Of a DNA stretch of 64,000 nucleotides, positions 1 through 11,309 are shown in pieces (within the stretch, counting starts at the first letter, position 1; every line of letters begins with the position of its first letter). The DNA comes from Nematostella vectensis. Its lineage: Eukaryota > Cnidaria > Anthozoa > Actiniaria > Edwardsiidae. Made by a program: the position numbers and the translations under genes. The DNA is taken from the NCBI RefSeq assembly GCF_932526225.1, contig NC_064041.1:16117888-16181887 (forward strand). Direction: 5' to 3'. The notes under the pieces were generated by a model. That model saw only the letters and a program-made list of their open reading frames with translations, was not told the DNA's origin and searched no databases.

Positions 1-435
1 CTTCCTGTCTATTTCAATGCGTGGGCGGGAATAATGGATAACTGCTGGTCTAGCACAGCAGGCGCCATATACTGCTCGCAAAACAAACAACTTATCTACG
101 ATCACGTGACTAGTTCAGGGCGCGTCAAAACAAGTTATGTCATATTTTTAATGACTTAGATATTCAGATATTCAAGTTTTTACACCATTACATTGTTTTT
201 GTGTGTTTTTTTTATTAAACATCAGCATAAATAAACGTTTTTTTCTCACTTTTGGCTGCGCCTAGCATTTCTGTTGTCTAGGCTTGTTATACCTTAGGTT
301 CTCTTGAAAGCATCGAAAACACCTCAAATGGAAATAATAAACTGAAGTATATTTTGAGTTAATAGAAATTTAAAGTAATCTATAAAGTTGATAGTAACCC
401 ACCAAAAAGGAAAAAAAGAGAAATGCGTAACCAAC
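1..435. other. Gene-poor left edge
   Basis: AT-rich DNA with no convincing ORF, RNA or repeat. If the minus-strand exon at 436-603 is real, this is part of its first intron, leading off the left edge. Confidence 0.4.
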
Positions 436-603
436 CTTGGAACTGTCATCTCCACATTCGCTGCTTCCATCGTCTGCCAGCCACTCCTTGGAGTTCCCTG
501 ACAACCAATTCAAAACTCTACTAAGTCTCTGCACCTCCACAAACATTGCGAGTTTCATCAGTAAAGTGTACATCTCTACAAGTCGATGTTTTTGTCCACC
601 CAT
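436..603 (-). CDS. Possible first coding exon of a minus-strand gene, product unknown
   Basis: Reading leftward, an ATG at 603 opens 56 codons that end at AAG followed by GTTGGT, a possible 5' splice site in phase 0. The peptide starts MGGQKHRLVEMYTLLMKL and ends with an acidic, serine-rich stretch (ECGDDSSK), with composition unlike the AT-rich noise around it. The remaining exons would lie outside the window. I do not recognise the family. It could be a chance ORF; no signal peptide or known motif is visible. Confidence 0.35.
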
Positions 604-1150
604 GTAAGGTTTAGTGTGGATGAGTGCTTATTTCTGTATGTTGACATCATAGGCTTCCGTTTGGAAGTGTCTAGATAATATCTCAGCATGCCTCTCTGAC
701 GTATTAATTGAGGATTTCATACAAAAAATCGAGTTTCACGCGTATTTTGCTGCAGCGGAAGTTATAGAATTATTAACGCAGTTTATTTTTTAAAGATTGC
801 TAGAAAGGACGACAAACTAAACGAAGCGAATTAAAATTAATCACAAATCGATAAAAAAATCATTGTAAAAAAAGGAGCTCAGACCACAGGTAACCCATGA
901 ATAGTTTCAGCGGGTTGCATAGATCCTTTCATTTTCTGTAACACTTGCATGTGCTACCGGTAATCTTGAAATTGAAATAAATAAAACTAAAGAAATTCAT
1001 AATAAAAATTCCTTATGAAGTGTAAACTGCTTATACTTAGACGACGTAAAAGAAGGCATGGCGAAAGCCCACACTCTTCATTTTGAGAATAGCATTCTGC
1101 CATGTCGATGATGTCATATAAACACACTATCCTTTTCTTGCCATGTGACG
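604..1150. other. Intergenic, nothing recognised
   Basis: AT-rich sequence with several poly-A and poly-T runs. I see no gene, tRNA or long repeat. Confidence 0.4.
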
Positions 1151-1160
1151 TCATGGGCTG

Positions 1161-1270
1161 TATGTACCCGCGTATGACCCGAACAGACCCGCGGGTAAGA
1201 CCCGTACAGACCCGCGGGTACGACCCGAACAGACCCGCGGGTAAGACCCGTACAGACCCGCGGGTATCCT
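1161..1270. repeat. Short GC-rich minisatellite, unit about 23 bp
   Basis: About four units alternate two forms around the palindromic core ACCCGCGGGT, joined by GACCCGTACA or GACCCGAACA. The block is much more GC-rich than its surroundings. Short ORFs through it on both strands are repeat artefacts. Confidence 0.8.
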
Positions 1271-1424
1271 GCAAGGACCCTGGCATGTAGATGACCGCTT
1301 ACCGTAGACGGCGCATAGCGCGGGAGCAAGAATACACGAGAGAGCGGGCTTGAGGGCAGGCTCGTCCCAGTCCGGCGCTTTGAAAATATCCTCTAGCGCA
1401 TCGAGCTCGCCTTGAGAGTCATAG

Positions 1425-1950
1425 GACCATCTGCAATATAGACGCGACACGTGAGCAACATAGACGCGACACATGAGCAACACGTATGCAACTTAGAAAC
1501 ATTCAAAGCATGAAGATTGCCCTAGGAATCATAGGACCATCTGCAACATAGACGTTACATGCGAGCAACATAGACGCGACACATGAACAACACGTATGCA
1601 ACTTAGAAACATCACCAGCAAGGAGCTTGCCCTAGGAGTCAAAAGCCCATCTGCAACATAGACGTTACATGTGAGCAACATAGACGCGACACGTGAACAA
1701 CACGTATGCAACTTAGAAACATCACAAGCAAGGAGCTTGCCCTAGGAGTCATAGGACCATCTGCAACATAGACGTCACATGTGAGCAACATAGACGCGAC
1801 ACGTGAACAACACGTATATGGAGCTTGCCCTAGGAGTCATAGGACCATCTGCAACATAGACGTTACATGTGAGCAACATAGACGCGACACGTGAACAACA
1901 CGTATATGGAGCTCGACATAGGACCATCTGCAACATAGACGCAACATACG
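1425..1950. repeat. Minisatellite of about 110-bp units
   Basis: Four to five imperfect units each contain ATAGGACCATCTGCAACATA, a GAGCAACATAGACGCGACA segment, CACGTGAACAACACGTAT and AAGGAGCTTGCCCTAGGAGT. Later units lose the middle section, so period length shrinks toward the right end. CACGTG palindromes recur in most units. No gene is associated. Confidence 0.8.
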
Positions 1951-2467
1951 AACAGCTTGTAGGCAGTACACAAACAACATATCGAGCTTGTCTTGAGAGT
2001 AATGGGACCATCCGCAGTCATCTGTAATTCGGAGTGTAATGTGCAATGATGAATGACACATTATGCGCAACACATTGTCAATATTAAGAACACTGTGGTA
2101 GTGTAACACATTAAACTCCGCGAAGACGATCGAGGTCCGGGTGGTACGGGGCTACCGTGTCGGCAACTAGCTTTCCTCCTTTCTCTGTTATGCTTATAAT
2201 AGCGTGCTTTTGTTTCAAACATTATCCTCATCCGGCGTAAATTCCCCACCCTTTTTTTATTGGAGGGACTTCTGTGTCACTCGATCGTCAGATCGTTGGA
2301 TCGATCATCCGTAAACTTTTTGTGGTCTTTCTGTGCTTTCGCAACAGGAGTTTTTAGAACTTCCTGTAAACTTTCGGTGACCAACTTCCGGTTAAAGCTT
2401 AGTACTGTAAAAGAGCCTTGTCATCGACCTGTGACCGCTACGGTCATTACGTGTTATAGCCATAAAG
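1951..2467. other. Intergenic, nothing recognised
   Basis: No ORF with coding character. The stretch leads into the TATA box at 2468. Confidence 0.35.
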
Positions 2468-2477
2468 TATATATAAG
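2468..2477 (+). promoter_or_regulatory. Candidate TATA box
   Basis: TATATATAAG lies about 120 bp upstream of the small signal-peptide ORF at 2599, and a CRE-like TGACGTCA lies between them near 2537. The spacing would allow transcription to start near 2500 and leave a 100-nt leader. This is inference from motifs only. Confidence 0.35.
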
Positions 2478-2598
2478 CTAGTTTTTACAGAAAAGTCTCC
2501 GATGTGGGTTAAGCGTGCGCATGCGCCTTTGTTACTGACGTCAATCGATCTTCTACGGTTCAGTCCAATTCAAGTTGTTAGTTTACAAAACAAGTAAA

Positions 2599-2694
2599 AT
2601 GCTAGCAAAGCTTTTAATTCTCCTTCTTCTAGTACTTGAAGATTCGTGTCTGGGTTTTCCGCGTTATTTGTTTGAATTTGTGCTGAAAGAGTGA
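2599..2694 (+). CDS. Small ORF with a signal-peptide-like start (31 codons)
   Basis: The ORF begins MLAKLLILLLLVLEDSCLG, a textbook short n-region followed by a leucine-rich core, and ends after FPRYLFEFVLKE with a TGA. It is either a tiny secreted peptide or, more likely, the first exon of a spliced secreted gene whose donor I could not place. A TATA box upstream supports transcription. No downstream exon is obvious. A chance hydrophobic ORF is the main alternative. Confidence 0.3.
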   Translation: MLAKLLILLLLVLEDSCLGFPRYLFEFVLKE

Positions 2695-3096
2695 TTTTGA
2701 GCGGATAGCCAAAGCTGCGACTTTTAAAGTCAGAGAAACACAAGGTAAAAGCCTCTTCTTTGCAGGGTAATTAAAAGAAAGCCTCTGTTTGCAGGTCAAG
2801 AAAAATAGTATGGACTTTCATAAGTTGTTTTTTTCATAATTCTTTTTTCATAAGTTAAGTGCTAAATATCAAACAAAATTCGTTCAAACACACTTATCTA
2901 TCAAGAAACGATTAATAACGATTTTGCGAATTTCTAAAATGTTGACATGGTTAAAATGACTGTAGCTTAATTAATTATGTCGGGTATTTAACTTCTGTTT
3001 CCGGAGAGAACAGAGCGAAAATTGACATGCTAGCAAAAGCAGGTCGAACGGTGAGATAGGGTAAAAAGTAATTTTAGTCAAAAGTCACTTCGGCAA
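2695..3096. other. Intergenic
   Basis: AT-rich with no clear coding exon. Two short CAAGGTAAAA / TTTGCAG combinations near 2740-2800 look like possible splice sites but define no convincing exon. Confidence 0.3.
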
Positions 3097-3170
3097 TGCC
3101 TCGGTGGTATAGTGGTTCTGTCGCTTGCCTAAGGCGTCAGAGACTGGAGGTTCGATCCCTACTTGTGACA
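3097..3170 (+). tRNA. tRNA-like gene or pseudogene
   Basis: An A box TGGTATAGTGG and a B box GGTTCGATCC are correctly spaced, and a T run at 3174-3182 could terminate RNA polymerase III. The T-arm pairs four of five positions, but the acceptor stem pairs poorly. The anticodon loop can be drawn around CCT, but then the base before the anticodon is G, not the usual T. I therefore favour a tRNA pseudogene or the head of a tRNA-derived repeat over a working tRNA. Confidence 0.5.
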
Positions 3171-3197
3171 TCTAATTTTTTTTCTTTTTTTTACAAT

Positions 3198-3569
3198 TTA
3201 TGATAATAATAAATAATCAAACTGTTCTTGGTGTTTCATCACATCGAAAAGAAAGGACATTAGTATGTACTCCCAGCATCTTGGATGTGTTAATCCCATA
3301 TCAAACATATTCCCCACGGATAGTGTCCTTCGTATGCATTGCCTTATATGGGCATTGATGCCCATATTTAGAAGAAGTTTCCCTCTCCCTGATCTCCAGA
3401 AAACATGGTGAAAAATGCTGATTTCTGTCAATTTGAGACTCGAGGCAAAAATGTGCAAAAAAATTCGCTTGGTCAAATCTTTATCACACAAATCTTGAAA
3501 AGCCCTTAGACCAAGGCCTCCAAGAGATTGGCCGAGCGAGGTCACCCAAATATTGATATGTTTGTTCAA
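3198..3569 (-). pseudogene. Possible LINE post-reverse-transcriptase relic
   Basis: A 123-codon minus-strand ORF contains a GGLGLR motif followed by a helical basic stretch (DLCDKDLTKRIF), as in the region after the reverse transcriptase of many LINEs. Neither catalytic reverse-transcriptase motifs nor an intact upstream frame are present. It could be a chance ORF; the motif is the only support. Confidence 0.3.
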
Positions 3570-5770
3570 AATTCATCCTGTATATGTTTTATGCACACAA
3601 GAAAATAACCCCTAAAAATCAAATTTGCATTCACGAGTTGGCTCACAGAGCCCTTTGATTTTTCTAGAAACTACGTTAAGTCTTCTAAAATCTATCGTAA
3701 GAAAAGAAGCGTTCTATAGCTTAAGGTGTTTTATCATATACTTGTTTGGCACTTCTCATATACAGCAGCTGTCATAACATCAAACTAAAACTCGTCTGGA
3801 TAAACTAAATAGGTGATTTTATGAAAAACGTTTTCGGTAAAAAACGTGCATTATATAATGCAAAACTGATCAATCAAAAGAAGTCAAATGTTTTTAGCCA
3901 TATTGTTATAGATGGTAAATAGGATCAAAAGAAGTCGTGTTCAGCCATATTATTATGGATTGATAATAGGATCAATAATTCGTTAGCGTGTGCCTGCGTG
4001 CGTCATAGCGCACGGAGACGAAATAGTAAGTTAAATCACATGCGACAATAATTTCCTGAAGATTTCCCGCATTTAAAACAAACTCCCACTGCCGTCGCAA
4101 AAAGTCAAATTATATCTAAGGTTTGAAGCACTCCCTGATTCGTCAGAGGGCTCACTTAGGTATGTCATATGTTGTTGGAAGGAGAAGAACATTAAGATGG
4201 TTATCTAAAACAATAAAGTGTGCCATATGTTGTAAAGAGAAATAAATTATTAAAATAGCTGTCTTAAATATTTTGAAAGGTATAATATTTTAGCTCGAAA
4301 GACGCACTATGTATTTTCATTTATTTGTATTTCCAACCGTCAATCTTACACATCTTACAATTAAAGACAAGAGATGCCTGCCTGCTTTATGTATATTTTG
4401 TATTTCTCAAATGCATTTTTATTGCGATCCCTCGTTTCCCGGATACCGGGCTTCACGTCCTTCATCAGCCAATCAGGAACGGTATCACATTCACATGGGA
4501 AAGCCAGCAAATCTCAATAATCATACTGTTCCGGAGATAACACAGTGTAAAAGTGTATTAAAAAGCGATAAAACCGCATTTAATTGCTTTTTCCTTCCCA
4601 TTCTTATTGTTGATACCTTGGAATAAGTACAATACCGAACGCTAAATTTACTAAATTTCGAAAAAACTCAAAATACTCATTAACATTATAATCTTACTGT
4701 AAAGAAAATATCCTTGTCCACCGCTGTATCCAATAAACCATAGCTGCGAAGGCTTATTGCAGCCCTGGCGAGCGCCACGACTATCTTCCTTTGTGTTATA
4801 ACGCTTTGCGCCCGAAGTATACTCGATGTTAAAACCGATTGAAACCTTGTCTCTATCGTAAGGGTCTCGTCCTTAGACACGGTCCTTCAATCTGTTTACC
4901 CAGAGCAACAGACAGTACAAATACACTGTGTCACGTGATATAGGGTCACGTGACAAATGTGGCGGTAGGACGTGACTTGTAATTGCATGTGTAACGTTAT
5001 CTGCAATTTGATCATTCACTTTTTTCTATGAAAATTGTATTTGTTGGGGCTAGTGTTACTAGTCAGGGAAATGTTTTGTTTTTTGCTTAGATAAACCTTG
5101 TGTGTGAAACAGTATGGAAATCAGCACAATGTAAGAAGCAGGTAAAGATATTGCGACATTTTATATTATCACTCAGCCGGATAGAAGACGTGAAAGTTGC
5201 TATTTACCCTCGTTTTGATAATAACCGACGCTAGAATAATCCAGCCATGGCCGGTAGAATGCCGCCTGAGGGGAAGAGAATATGGTTTCATAACAAAAAG
5301 CAGAACACAAGCTCGTGATGTGATGAGGCGAGTGTTGTGTTCAATGACGTCATTCGCGATACTTGCTTTCTCCCTTGTCAGCAGACCATTCGTTTTCAAG
5401 AAGTTCGGCACACAAAAAGATCTAAATCGAAAAGAATGATTTTATATCTATTGTCAGGTGTTTACGAACTTTTCAAATGCTTTTTACCGCTCCTATCCGA
5501 TGGTACTCCAAGCAGGATGTTTTCTATTGATTTTCGGGTTTACGTTTATCGATAATATAATAAGAGACCGACCATTTAGAAATTCCCCAAAAGAAAATTC
5601 GAGCAAACCAAAGTTTCTAGAAAGAAATGTCTGACCGAGTAGACTTTAGCAAAGTCCACACAAAATGATATCAATGAGCAACCGAACTTACGTGAAAATA
5701 AAATCGATCAGGAAAATAGCCATTTACTTCCCCTTCAGAAATTACCAGTTCCTCACAGGAAGAACTATAA
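3570..5770. other. Gene-poor AT-rich stretch
   Basis: Several overlapping ORFs of 60-105 codons run on both strands but have no recognisable domain, signal peptide or splice structure. A near-direct repeat around 3890-3960 (AAAAGAAGTC followed by a GCCATATT segment) is the only local structure noticed. Confidence 0.35.
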
Positions 5771-5773
5771 TGT

Positions 5774-6070
5774 GGGGGTGAATAGGTTCGCGGATCGGCA
5801 GATTCGGCCCCGAAATGCTCACGGATCACTGATTTTGATGATTATTTCAGCGGATTGGCGGATTTTGGAAATACGGCGGATCACGGATCTGTTGACAATT
5901 TGGATTTCGGATTTTGACTGCTTTGACGGTCGAATTTCGGATTTTTAATTACTTCAATCGATGCCATTGTTTATCTGTCAAACCATGCGGATCTAAAAAT
6001 ATCTGCGGATCCACGGATTTGCCCCGAAAATGTTGCGGATCGGCGGATTTACATACCCCTATTCACCCCC
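5774..6070. mobile_element. Foldback or MITE-like element of about 300 bp
   Basis: The left end GGGGGTGAATAGG is matched in inverse by CCTATTCACCCCC at the right end. Inside each end the inverted similarity continues through GCGGATCGGC and GGCCCCGAAA segments. The body is a loose series of GGATC/GGATTT motifs. A long C run follows directly (6066-6086). It has no coding capacity. Clear target-site duplications are hidden by the homopolymer. Confidence 0.6.
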
Positions 6071-6086
6071 CCCCCCCCCCCCCCCA

Positions 6087-7946
6087 TAATGATGGCTCGA
6101 TGGAATCGTTTGAAACTGTTTTTAACGGTTTGATAGCCTGCTAGCCGGCTCTCATTTGGAGCTATTCGAAAATGTTTTGTTTTCGAATATTTGGAATTCT
6201 GTGGATCGCCCCATCGCACCTCGGCCTTCGCGCGCTGATAAGCCCGAATGGCAGCAGGCTAGCGGTTTAATGTAACCGCTGTTTTTTGTTATATTTTGTA
6301 AGGCACCACAGGGATCCTCGTGATCTTTCAACATCCTGCCCTCGAGTGCTTGTGGGACGGGAACATGGAACGTAGTCATGCTCGTCCGTGCCCCTTATAT
6401 CTAATTGTTACACCTCCATCATTACATGATAATTAGTGTGTGTCTTTAAAATGTGCCCAGTATATTTTGTTTTTGACGTAGAAAAGTATTTGGCTAAAAA
6501 ATGTATCTTTCATCTCTTATAAAAATTGTAGCTAGCAAGGTAACATGGGTCAGTTAGTAGGTGATGTTGCTCACTAATATAAAATAATTATTTGCACACG
6601 CGGCCAGTTCTGGAAAAAAAGATGTTTTGGCTGGATTTTTTTAGTCTTCATGTCAAAAGAGTTATCAATGTTTCGATTTACGTTTAAGAATGCAGTTGTC
6701 AATAGGGCCGGGTGGTTCATTAAAAGTATCATTTCTCGTTATTGCAGTACACAGGCCGGCGAAGGGGGTGGGGCACTGGACAATAACCGGTAAGGGCGTG
6801 GCCGTGCCCCTAAATATTTTCTTAATGTTTCTGTATTGTGTCCCCCCAATCTTTTAGGTCGACTGCTACGGCTCCGAGTTTTTATTGAGAAACTGCCAAA
6901 TACGTAATACCATATCCTACAAATGCCTTTCCGGTCTCGCCATGAGTTTTAATTGAATATTCTTCAAAAAATGCCAAATGTCTTTCTAGACACAAGAAGG
7001 AAATGAGATATCTGTTGGCCCTGTGTTTTCTAATGCCAGGCACGACTACCAGTATTGAGATAAAAATGTCATGGCAAACAGTTAAGAGATAATGAAATTT
7101 GCTTGCGAGAGATTTACATATTTTTGGCGGATGAGTTTCGAAATAAATAACATACGGTGATTATCCTCACTTCCATAAGACAGTTTTCAATTTAGGCAAA
7201 ATATGATGGGGAATATATTAAAATTTGACACTGAAACAGTTGAATCAATGACATTGTCATTTTTAACACTTCTCCGTTTATCGAACTTGTAACACTTGAT
7301 TGACATTTCATATTCAATTGCAAAATGCAATATAAAAATGGATGCTAGGGAAACTGCCTTTATTCTCTAGACTTTATAAGCTATTCCTTATCAAAAAATC
7401 GGGATAAATAATAAAAAGAGTGACTAGAAAGAGAGGGAATTTCCAAGATAATAAAATTTCATTGTAAATAGTTTTAAGATGACAATATTTTCCCTTACTT
7501 ACATTCTATAAACAAAGGAAAAGTAAAAAAATGTAAACACACACAAAATATTTGACGCCAGCAGGTTTTAATTAATCATTCTGCATGAATAAAAGAGAGA
7601 TAAGGAGGGGATACGTATTATACCACCATAAAAACCTGGTTTTCACAAAATTTTAATAACATGCTAAGAAGATGCCGAAGCTCAGATAAAATAATATTGC
7701 TTTTGTTAAATGACTCATATTGCGCTCATAATAACAACCTTAAAGTTCTTATACAAAATGTATTCAAAATGTTTTAAAGGCATGGTAATACTGAAGTATA
7801 GATTACATAAAGCATATCGCTTCAAAGTAGAAGTCGTTTATTTGTCAATCAGTCTTTTGCTTAATTTCGATTTTTCTCCAATTTTCTTTTTCATTTTTTT
7901 AATACATTTCTTGACCTTAGGCGGAAAAGTATCTAGTTGGTCTAGC
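6087..7946. other. Intergenic, nothing recognised
   Basis: AT-rich DNA without a supported gene. A small inverted pair (TAGCCTGCTAGCC near 6134 and GGCAGCAGGCTA near 6250) could be an old foldback remnant. Confidence 0.35.
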
Positions 7947-8107
7947 CGTAGCTTTGCTCTCGAAAGAAGCGCAGTTGTATTATACTGCATCTCGGCGTTT
8001 TTCCCTATTATTTTTATACTCTGCGTAGCTTTGATCTCGGAAGAAGTGCAGTTGTTTAATACTGCATCTAGGCGTTTTTCCCTATTATTTCTATACTCAG
8101 CGCAACA
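7947..8107. repeat. Tandem duplication of about 80 bp, two copies
   Basis: Two successive copies each contain GTAGCTTTG, a TCTCG-AAGAAG segment, CAGTTGT, a TACTGCATCT segment and GGCGTTTTTCCCTATTATTT. They are imperfect and lie in non-coding DNA. Confidence 0.75.
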
Positions 8108-11100
8108 TTGCTCTTGGAAGAAAAAAAAACAGAGAGCCAACACTACATGCTAACAATTCTAACAAGCCAAAATCACATCAGAGGTAAGATAATCTTGAAA
8201 CCGATGTTATTTCTCGATATCTTACATTCTCTTTGACTCGTTTTGTACTTACGTGGGGTTGTATAAACTCATAGTCTCTTTCATTTGCAATACCATCTTT
8301 CCAACCTCTCAAATTATTTGAATGGAGTTCTGAATCTTTAAAACAGATTTACGTCAATATGGAAACAGTTCACGGAATTTCTCGCCACATGGAGTATTTC
8401 TGAATCCTCGGTGTTTCACCCGTTACGAGTTTTCGCGTGCGAACGCCCGTGAATGGTTTCTTATTTGTCATGAAAGTCTATGTGCGTCTCGCACTTTTAC
8501 GTCGCTTGGAGCACTTCTATATTTAGATCTCTATGACGTCAACTAAGGGTGCCCATGCTTGCTGTGTGTAATTGACGTCTAATAACAATCACAGCTTCTT
8601 GTGTTGAATCGCTGCTCTCTGCCGTTAAAAGCATTTTAAAAGTCTTTGCTATAAAAAGCAGTGTGAAGTTTAACACGGCGTCTAGGCGCTATTGTAGTTC
8701 TAAGATGTGGTCTCTTTTAGTGCGTTTATCCTACTCGACATTCTTATCTCGAAATCGCCTTGTTATTCAAGGCCGACAATTCTACAAAATAACAAAGCTC
8801 CAATCTTTGCTGTCGCGGGGTTGTTCTACACAGATATAAATTCTATGAATCTTTTATTTTATTGTAGTCCTCTGTTTTACTGGTCTGGTGTTAGGATGGC
8901 AACGGACGGTTTTTCTAGTGCCTTCTTAGCCACATAACTGGCGCGTTTTTACTAAAAAAACATTTATTTTGAAAACTAGACGTTAAAATTCAAGAATTTC
9001 TGTGATGTTTTTTTCTCATAATGATGTTTTTGTCTCTCAATATCGTATTTATACCGCTGATGTAACAAAACCACAACTTGTTTTTTTTTTCTTCTGAATA
9101 ATACCTAAAGAAAGGTTCTAATCTGTTTTGGACTCCTTCCTCGTTCGTAGAATTATTCTAGTTTGACTAAGCCGTATAGTGTGTAGGAGGATGACAAAAT
9201 CATATTCTTTGAAGACATAATAAATTCTCCAAAAATAGACACTATTTGCCTTGGACATCAACCTGTCAACATTTTATGCAAAAGGTTGGAATAAAAACCA
9301 TTCATTGACCCATAAACGCGTCGCCGTGACTTGTAAAAGCGTATTTTCAGTAGACAATGCGCCGTTTTCTCACTTAGCCTTATTTCCTTGACGCAATTTC
9401 AATCGCATAAAAGCGGGGTCATTTAGTTCAACTTTTTTGTACAAGAATAGAAAAATAATCATTAATGGTTTGGAGTTTATCCGGGGCGGGGAAAAGACGT
9501 TGTTCTTAGTTTTTTCTTGATGTATCTTGTAAGAGTGTCTTGCTTTGCCATTAACTTAGCCAAATAAAACTACATTTCAGCTTGAACTATTTGTTTAAAA
9601 AAATAAGTAACGTCATAGAAGACAAATAATGGAAATTTGATTTCACCCTTTTTCGACGTATGAAAACCACTACATTTGTCTTTTTCTTAATGTTTTATAT
9701 CCAACCTTGACAAGGTCCTCCCCCCATCGCGCTGAAATCATAACTCTTAACTTTAAGTTATAACATTCTCTTGAATATTTTCTTCTCATTCCATCTCACT
9801 CTTTACTGAATAAAGTGACAATTCGTACGCTGTTATTTCTTAAAGGATAAATTAACGAGGACATGAGGATTTGTTTGCCTGCTGTAACAGGCTTTAGGAA
9901 AAGTGCTAATCGACGACGTTTTACCGCCTTTCACTCAAGACCTGGCAAAAAAAAAAAAACAAGACAAAAATAAACTTTTATCTTGGAATTGATCTTTGGC
10001 GGGAAATTACGACGACAAACACCGTGGATGTGGTTAATATTACCCCTCAAATAATATAATTCTTTCTTCTCCCATTTTCTCTAAATCATCTCTCCATTTT
10101 CTTTGATTCATTTTTGGTTTCCTTTCTTTTTATGTTTAGATTTTCGTAAGAACAACCTACCTACATGAATTTACATAAAAATCTAATATGCTAAGAATAT
10201 ACCCATAAAATCGGTTAACAAACCACATTCGACTCATTTTATATTGACATTTAACCTATAATATACAAATTTCGCGATTCTGATTGGCTGAGAGCAGTGC
10301 AATTTCTATGTAACAACAGTGCAGAAAGTTGAAAATTAGTACTTACTTACACGATACATACTACACAATTTTCAAAACCTTTTTTGATACAAACTTTAAA
10401 AAGAAAAAGAGAGAAATAACATGGAAATCGAAATCGTTATACAGTTTTCTCGTTAAATTTAGTATAAATTTGCACTTTTTCAAAAAGCAATTATGATTCA
10501 TTTTGAAAAACTCACTCGTGCAAAGTAATCCCAAATTGAACTCGAAACTGTATGATTTCCTATATTAAAAAAAAAAATGATAAAAACTTTTCAGCCGGAA
10601 CTTGCTTGTGAATTAATAATGGCTCAGTCTAAGTTGAAAAACAAGACAACCTTATATATGAAAAAGAGTTGTTTTTACTCTTTTTCCCGATAGTCCAATG
10701 CCCATTTCTATCATGGTCTCTTGTGAAACAGATCTATTTTGACCATTGGTTTCGCATATCAATTTGATTTTTTGTTTTTTGGGTCCATTTTTTGCTAATG
10801 TTCTTTTCAAATAAAAAATTATATTTTTGTCTTGATAATCGATAATATTATTATGACTATTTGCTCAAGTGTTTGTTGGGTCAAGTGTTTTCTCCATCTA
10901 CGTGACGAAAGATAAGATTCGTTCTGAATAGACTAATCTAATAATAGATCTAATAATATATTATTTCACAAGCGCGTGAAAAAGGTTTTGCCTTGTATCC
11001 GTATATCACAGAGTTACAGAAAAGAACAGAGATGCTTTGTCTCAGTCTCTCCCTCCCTCGGGGAGTATCTTTATAATGCGACTGCATTTTCACAGAAGCG

Positions 11101-11309
11101 TAGAACATGCCATTACAACCTTGTGTTTATTTATTTCCCGGAAAATACGTAAGTTCCATAAAAAACCTTCAACGATGTTTTTATTAAAAGAAAACCTCTA
11201 CCGTATTTGCAGTGAAATATCACCGAAAAGCAAAGTAACATCTGAGTTTTTACGCCCCCTAGGTGATTATTATATAATGCGACTATTTATGTAAGCTATT
11301 CGAATCTCT
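8108..11309. other. Long gene-poor AT-rich stretch
   Basis: No ORF above 85 codons, and none with a recognisable domain. Many A and T homopolymers. I found no RNA gene or element with clear ends. Confidence 0.35.

Noticed and set aside
4309-4626. 105-codon ORF
   Set aside because: No motif, overlapping alternative frame of similar quality, no promoter or splice context.
7710-8153. 147-codon ORF with hydrophobic segments
   Set aside because: AT-rich composition, overlaps the 80-bp tandem duplication, no recognisable domain or splice support.
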